Positions 61,841 through 64,000 of a DNA stretch of 64,000 nucleotides are shown here, piece after piece. The stretch covers positions 1 to 64,000 of the forward strand of contig JAYPVG010000017.1 of assembly GCA_038134485.1 (NCBI GenBank), given 5' to 3'. The DNA comes from NORP240 sp038134485 (lineage in GTDB: Bacteria; Pseudomonadota; Gammaproteobacteria; Pseudomonadales; Pseudohongiellaceae). The notes below the pieces were generated by a model, which saw only the letters and a list, made by a program, of their open reading frames with translations, made no database searches and was not told the origin of the DNA. Each line of letters starts with the position of its first letter. Position 1 is the stretch's first letter. Position numbers and translations under genes: made by a program.

Positions 61841-62373
61841 AACTAGAATATTTGATCGACCGGGGCTACTACTGGATTGACGACGGTGCACGCAGAACAG
61901 CGCTTGCGCTGGCCCGCAGAATCTCGCGCCGTAATTTCCTGTCCAGACTGGGCATGATGCTGGCCGGTGTCGCGTCCCTGCCCTTGCTACCAGTGTCTCG
62001 CTCCTTTGCACAGAATTCTATCCAGGAAGTAGGTGATCCCCAGAGCTGCGACTACTGGCGCTATTGCGCCATGAGCGGCACGCTCTGTACCTGTTGTGGC
62101 GGAACTTACACTTCTTGCCCTCCCGGCGCTCAGGCTTCTCCAATCACCTGGGTCGGCACCTGCCATAATCCTGTGGACAACCGTAACTATCTCATGTCCT
62201 ATAACGACTGTTGCGGCAAGGCAACCTGCTCTCGTTGCAGCTGCCATAACACCGAGGGCGATAAGCCGGTTTACTTCAATAGCAACAGTAACACTGTATT
62301 GTGGTGTTTCGGCACTGAGGACACCAGCTATCATTGCACCGTTTCGCTGGTGCTGGGCACCGCTGATGATTAG
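61837..62373 (+). CDS. mauA: Methylamine/aralkylamine dehydrogenase small subunit (TTQ)
   Basis: A 178-residue precursor of the catalytic TTQ subunit. A long twin-arginine leader carries SRRNFLSRLGMMLAG (residues 30-44). The two tryptophans that become TTQ, Trp105 in ITWVGTC and Trp156 in VLWCFG, are both present. Mature cysteines number 14 (71, 77, 84, 86, 87, 94, 109, 125, 126, 131, 134, 136, 157, 167); from memory the Paracoccus subunit has 12. The start overlaps the mauD stop as ATGA. Substrate range cannot be inferred from this subunit. Confidence 0.93.
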   Translation: MKLEYLIDRGYYWIDDGARRTALALARRISRRNFLSRLGMMLAGVASLPLLPVSRSFAQNSIQEVGDPQSCDYWRYCAMSGTLCTCCGGTYTSCPPGAQASPITWVGTCHNPVDNRNYLMSYNDCCGKATCSRCSCHNTEGDKPVYFNSNSNTVLWCFGTEDTSYHCTVSLVLGTADD

Positions 62374-62809
62374 ATTGCCCGGCGGCCGACTGCTGCTTTC
62401 AGGATTGTTGACGGGTCTGCTGATTGTCAGCGGTCCTGCTCTGGGTGCCAGTCCCAGGACCAACTATCTGCTTTACTGCAGTGGCTGTCATCTGGTTAAC
62501 GGCGAGGGCAGTCCCCCGAACGTGCCAACTCTGCACAACGAACTGGGCAATATGATGGCGGTGCAGGAAATGCGCTCCTACCTGCTAAGGGTGCCAGGTG
62601 CCTCACATACCCCCTTATCCGATGACGATCTGGCTGCTGTCGTCAATTGGGTGCTGAGCGAATTTAATGGAGCGACCCTTCCGGCCAATTTCCAGCCAAT
62701 CAACGCTGGAGAGGTTACCGAGGCCCGACAGAATATTCTTGCCGACCCGCTCAAGTACCGGGCCGAACATTGGAAAGTCTATGAACCCCAGCAGCACAAC
62801 GAGGAGTAA
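62366..62809 (+). CDS. Monohaem cytochrome c of the amine dehydrogenase operon
   Basis: A 147-residue exported class I cytochrome c with a signal peptide (ending near PALGAS, residue 29). The haem motif is CSGCH within YLLYCSGCHLVNGEG, and a methionine in NMMAVQEM or a later one would be the distal ligand. The start overlaps the mauA stop by eight bases. In classic mau operons the electron acceptor is the copper protein amicyanin (mauC). A cytochrome in this place resembles the aromatic-amine (aau) operon. It is too small to be the dihaem MauG. Confidence 0.82.
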   Translation: MIRLPGGRLLLSGLLTGLLIVSGPALGASPRTNYLLYCSGCHLVNGEGSPPNVPTLHNELGNMMAVQEMRSYLLRVPGASHTPLSDDDLAAVVNWVLSEFNGATLPANFQPINAGEVTEARQNILADPLKYRAEHWKVYEPQQHNEE

Positions 62810-62813
62810 TGAC

Positions 62814-63323
62814 GTGAAAGATAAAGACATAACCATGAGCCGCCGCCAGTTCACCAGGGCTGGCGCCGTTGCCGTGGCAGCCGCTGCGGTAACCGCCAAC
62901 CCAACTGCCTCCGCCCAGCAAGCCCAGAGTGAGCTGGAATCTGAATATCTGATGGAACTGTTGCTCGACGGAGACCCCCAGATCAACACCGGTCACACAC
63001 GTATAGCGCCTCTGTCCGGCGGAACCTTTTCGGGGCCCGGTCTGAAAGGTACGGTTCTGCCCGGTGGTGCCGACTGGATTACGCAAGTCTCCGGGCACAG
63101 CAGCCTGGATGTGCGCATCACACTGCTAACCGATGACGGTGAGCATATCTACATGACCTACAAAGGAATGGTTGTGCGGAACGACAGCGGTCTGTACTGG
63201 CGGGTGACACCGGTATTCAACACCGCCTCAGAGAAGTACGACTGGATTAACCACATTGTCGCGGTCGGCAAAAACAAGACCGTAGAAGGCAAGATTGCCT
63301 ACGATATCTGGCGCATTCTCTAG
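62814..63323 (+). CDS. Tat-exported DUF3237 protein
   Basis: A 169-residue protein with a twin-arginine leader, SRRQFTRAGAVAVAAAAV, preceded by a short basic N-terminus. GAGGAG at 62801-62806 and the GTG at 62814 give the best start; an ATG at 62835 is the alternative. The mature domain is DUF3237: RIAPLSGGTFSGPGLKGTVLPGGADWI, then YKGMVVRNDSGLYWRVTPVFNTASEKYDWIN, and GKIAYDIWRIL. This fold has no confirmed activity. It is the last gene of the operon, four bases after the cytochrome, and a Tat leader is unusual for the family. Confidence 0.88.
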   Translation: MKDKDITMSRRQFTRAGAVAVAAAAVTANPTASAQQAQSELESEYLMELLLDGDPQINTGHTRIAPLSGGTFSGPGLKGTVLPGGADWITQVSGHSSLDVRITLLTDDGEHIYMTYKGMVVRNDSGLYWRVTPVFNTASEKYDWINHIVAVGKNKTVEGKIAYDIWRIL

Positions 63324-63337
63324 CCGCCCTCCGACAG

Positions 63338-63377
63338 TAAAAAGCCCGCTTCAATAGCCATAGAAGCGGGCTTTTTT
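63338..63377 (+). terminator. Strong rho-independent terminator of the amine dehydrogenase operon
   Basis: GCCCGCTTC (63344-63352) and GAAGCGGGC (63363-63371) are perfect complements around a 10-base loop, with A residues before and six T residues after (63372-63377). The flanking A/T tracts extend the stem, so it could also terminate from the other direction. Confidence 0.92.
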
Positions 63378-63394
63378 CTGCCGGGCAGACCTCG

Positions 63395-64000
63395 CTAGTC
63401 ACCGCCTTGATCAGCATAGACCCACTGCATGGCGCCGAAGAACATTTCGTCCCAGCTCTGCTGACCCCAGGGTACCGATCGTGATGGATCCGGGTTATAG
63501 GGATTCTGTTCCGAATTATCAAACGCGCCGATTGCTACCAACTTCGTACCTGCCGGCATAAGTCGCGGCTCCTTGTAGGTGTATGCAAGCTGCCAGTTGT
63601 AATTGTAATTGGCGATATTGATCAGCTCCTCGCGGTTACCGTCGGGGTACTCAGCGAAGAATCGCATATACTTGCCGCGGAAATGCATATGCGGCGTAAA
63701 GCTGCGCAGGTAAGCGTCTTTACTGAGCGTCACGCTGGATTCCTGGACAAATTCGGGGTCATAGGGAGGGATATTGGTCCAGGTTGGCGTGAAGATACAG
63801 GCGCAGGCTCCAGACAGACGTTTTTCCGGCACCTCGCCGTCCGGGTAAAACCACAGGCCAATCTCGCTGGCATCGGTGGTTTCTCTCCCGTTTGTGGTGT
63901 AATGCAGCTGCAGTGCTATGCTGGATCCCGCTTTCAACAGTCCACCGGTGTTTTCCGGCATCCATTCCGGCTCCGCCCCGGGGATGTATGCGGTGATATT
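63395..64000 (-). CDS. Copper type II ascorbate-dependent monooxygenase-like protein, partial
   Basis: The C-terminal 201 residues of a gene that continues past the right edge; the first visible codons read NITAYIPGAEPEWMPE. The block SFTPHMHFRGKYMRFF supplies two histidines of a copper-binding motif, and WQLAYTYKEPRLMPAGTKL, AFDNSEQNPYNPDPSRSV and WGQQSWDEMFFG follow. This is the C-terminal domain of the PHM/DBM-like copper monooxygenases often fused to cytochrome c or redoxin domains in environmental bacteria. The two genes converge on the shared terminator. The upstream domains cannot be seen. Confidence 0.85.
   Translation of the reverse strand, partial: NITAYIPGAEPEWMPENTGGLLKAGSSIALQLHYTTNGRETTDASEIGLWFYPDGEVPEKRLSGACACIFTPTWTNIPPYDPEFVQESSVTLSKDAYLRSFTPHMHFRGKYMRFFAEYPDGNREELINIANYNYNWQLAYTYKEPRLMPAGTKLVAIGAFDNSEQNPYNPDPSRSVPWGQQSWDEMFFGAMQWVYADQGGD

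Noticed and set aside
62366..62809. Cytochrome after mauA considered as MauG
   Set aside because: One CxxCH only and 147 residues, while MauG has two haem motifs and about 370 residues.
1..64000. CRISPR array, tRNA, rRNA or integrase-associated attachment sites
   Set aside because: No regularly spaced repeats, cloverleaf-like sequence, rRNA motif or integrase gene was seen on reading the window.

Overview
The window looks like chromosome from a free-living, aerobic gammaproteobacterium, probably a marine or oligotrophic lineage. The strongest evidence is the minus-strand order nnrD-tsaE-amiB-mutL-miaA-hfq-hflX-hflK-hflC-DUF2065-hisZ-purA (about 22.0 to 8.4 kb), which is the gammaproteobacterial hfq superoperon. 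Many predicted lipoproteins, twin-arginine-exported redox enzymes and small c-type cytochromes indicate a Gram-negative cell with a busy periplasmic electron economy. No rRNA, tRNA, CRISPR array or prophage was recognised. The only mobile-type gene is a solitary REP-associated tyrosine transposase.

Layout. 0.2-6.0 kb: a family 2 glycosyltransferase, then fbiC (the fused CofG/CofH synthase of the F420 chromophore FO), then a tightly packed SDR / membrane protein / CDP-alcohol phosphatidyltransferase trio. 6.1-8.3 kb: a CopC-like lipoprotein, a small hypothetical gene and the transposase. 8.4-22.5 kb: the hfq superoperon, headed by a MarR regulator. 22.7-31.9 kb: a DUF2059-like secreted protein, a DUF6351 lipoprotein, a divergent Lrp regulator and homodimeric pyruvate-dehydrogenase-type E1, DUF4159, a ChaN-like lipoprotein, a cytochrome c lipoprotein and a SixA-like phosphatase. 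32-42 kb: two tandem paralogous lipoproteins, a DUF481 outer-membrane protein behind a perfect 12-bp hairpin, a glutamate-synthase-like flavoprotein, a TPR protein, a TraB-like protein, an Fe-type alcohol dehydrogenase, and a two-subunit molybdenum hydroxylase (Ior-like). 42-54 kb: an ABC-2 exporter with its membrane-fusion lipoprotein, a CMD-fold lipoprotein, NnrU, a ClpP paralog, an unusual CX3CH cytochrome, an MMPL/RND exporter, a redoxin and ferredoxin-NADP reductase.

54.3-63.3 kb is the most distinctive region. A LysR regulator and an MMPL/RND transporter are followed by a secreted gamma-glutamyltransferase and a compact tryptophan tryptophylquinone (TTQ) amine dehydrogenase operon, mauB-E-D-A, then a monoheme cytochrome c and a Tat-exported DUF3237 protein. 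The operon ends at a textbook terminator. Canonical mauF, mauC, mauG, mauJ, mauM and mauN are absent between ggt and that terminator. The gene set resembles the aromatic amine (aau) type of operon more than the Paracoccus mau operon. One reading is that the periplasmic transferase releases an amine from a gamma-glutamyl amide, the TTQ enzyme oxidises it, and the cytochrome takes the electrons; this is inference. A copper type II monooxygenase-like gene runs off the right edge on the opposite strand.

The main candidates for something new are the minimal ggt-TTQ-cytochrome-DUF3237 operon, the FO synthase in a gammaproteobacterial context with no other F420 gene nearby, the hairpin that overlaps the Shine-Dalgarno of the DUF481 gene, and the E1 enzyme without E2/E3 controlled by a divergent Lrp regulator. 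Start codons were moved from the longest frame where a Shine-Dalgarno, a signal peptide or family length argued for it.
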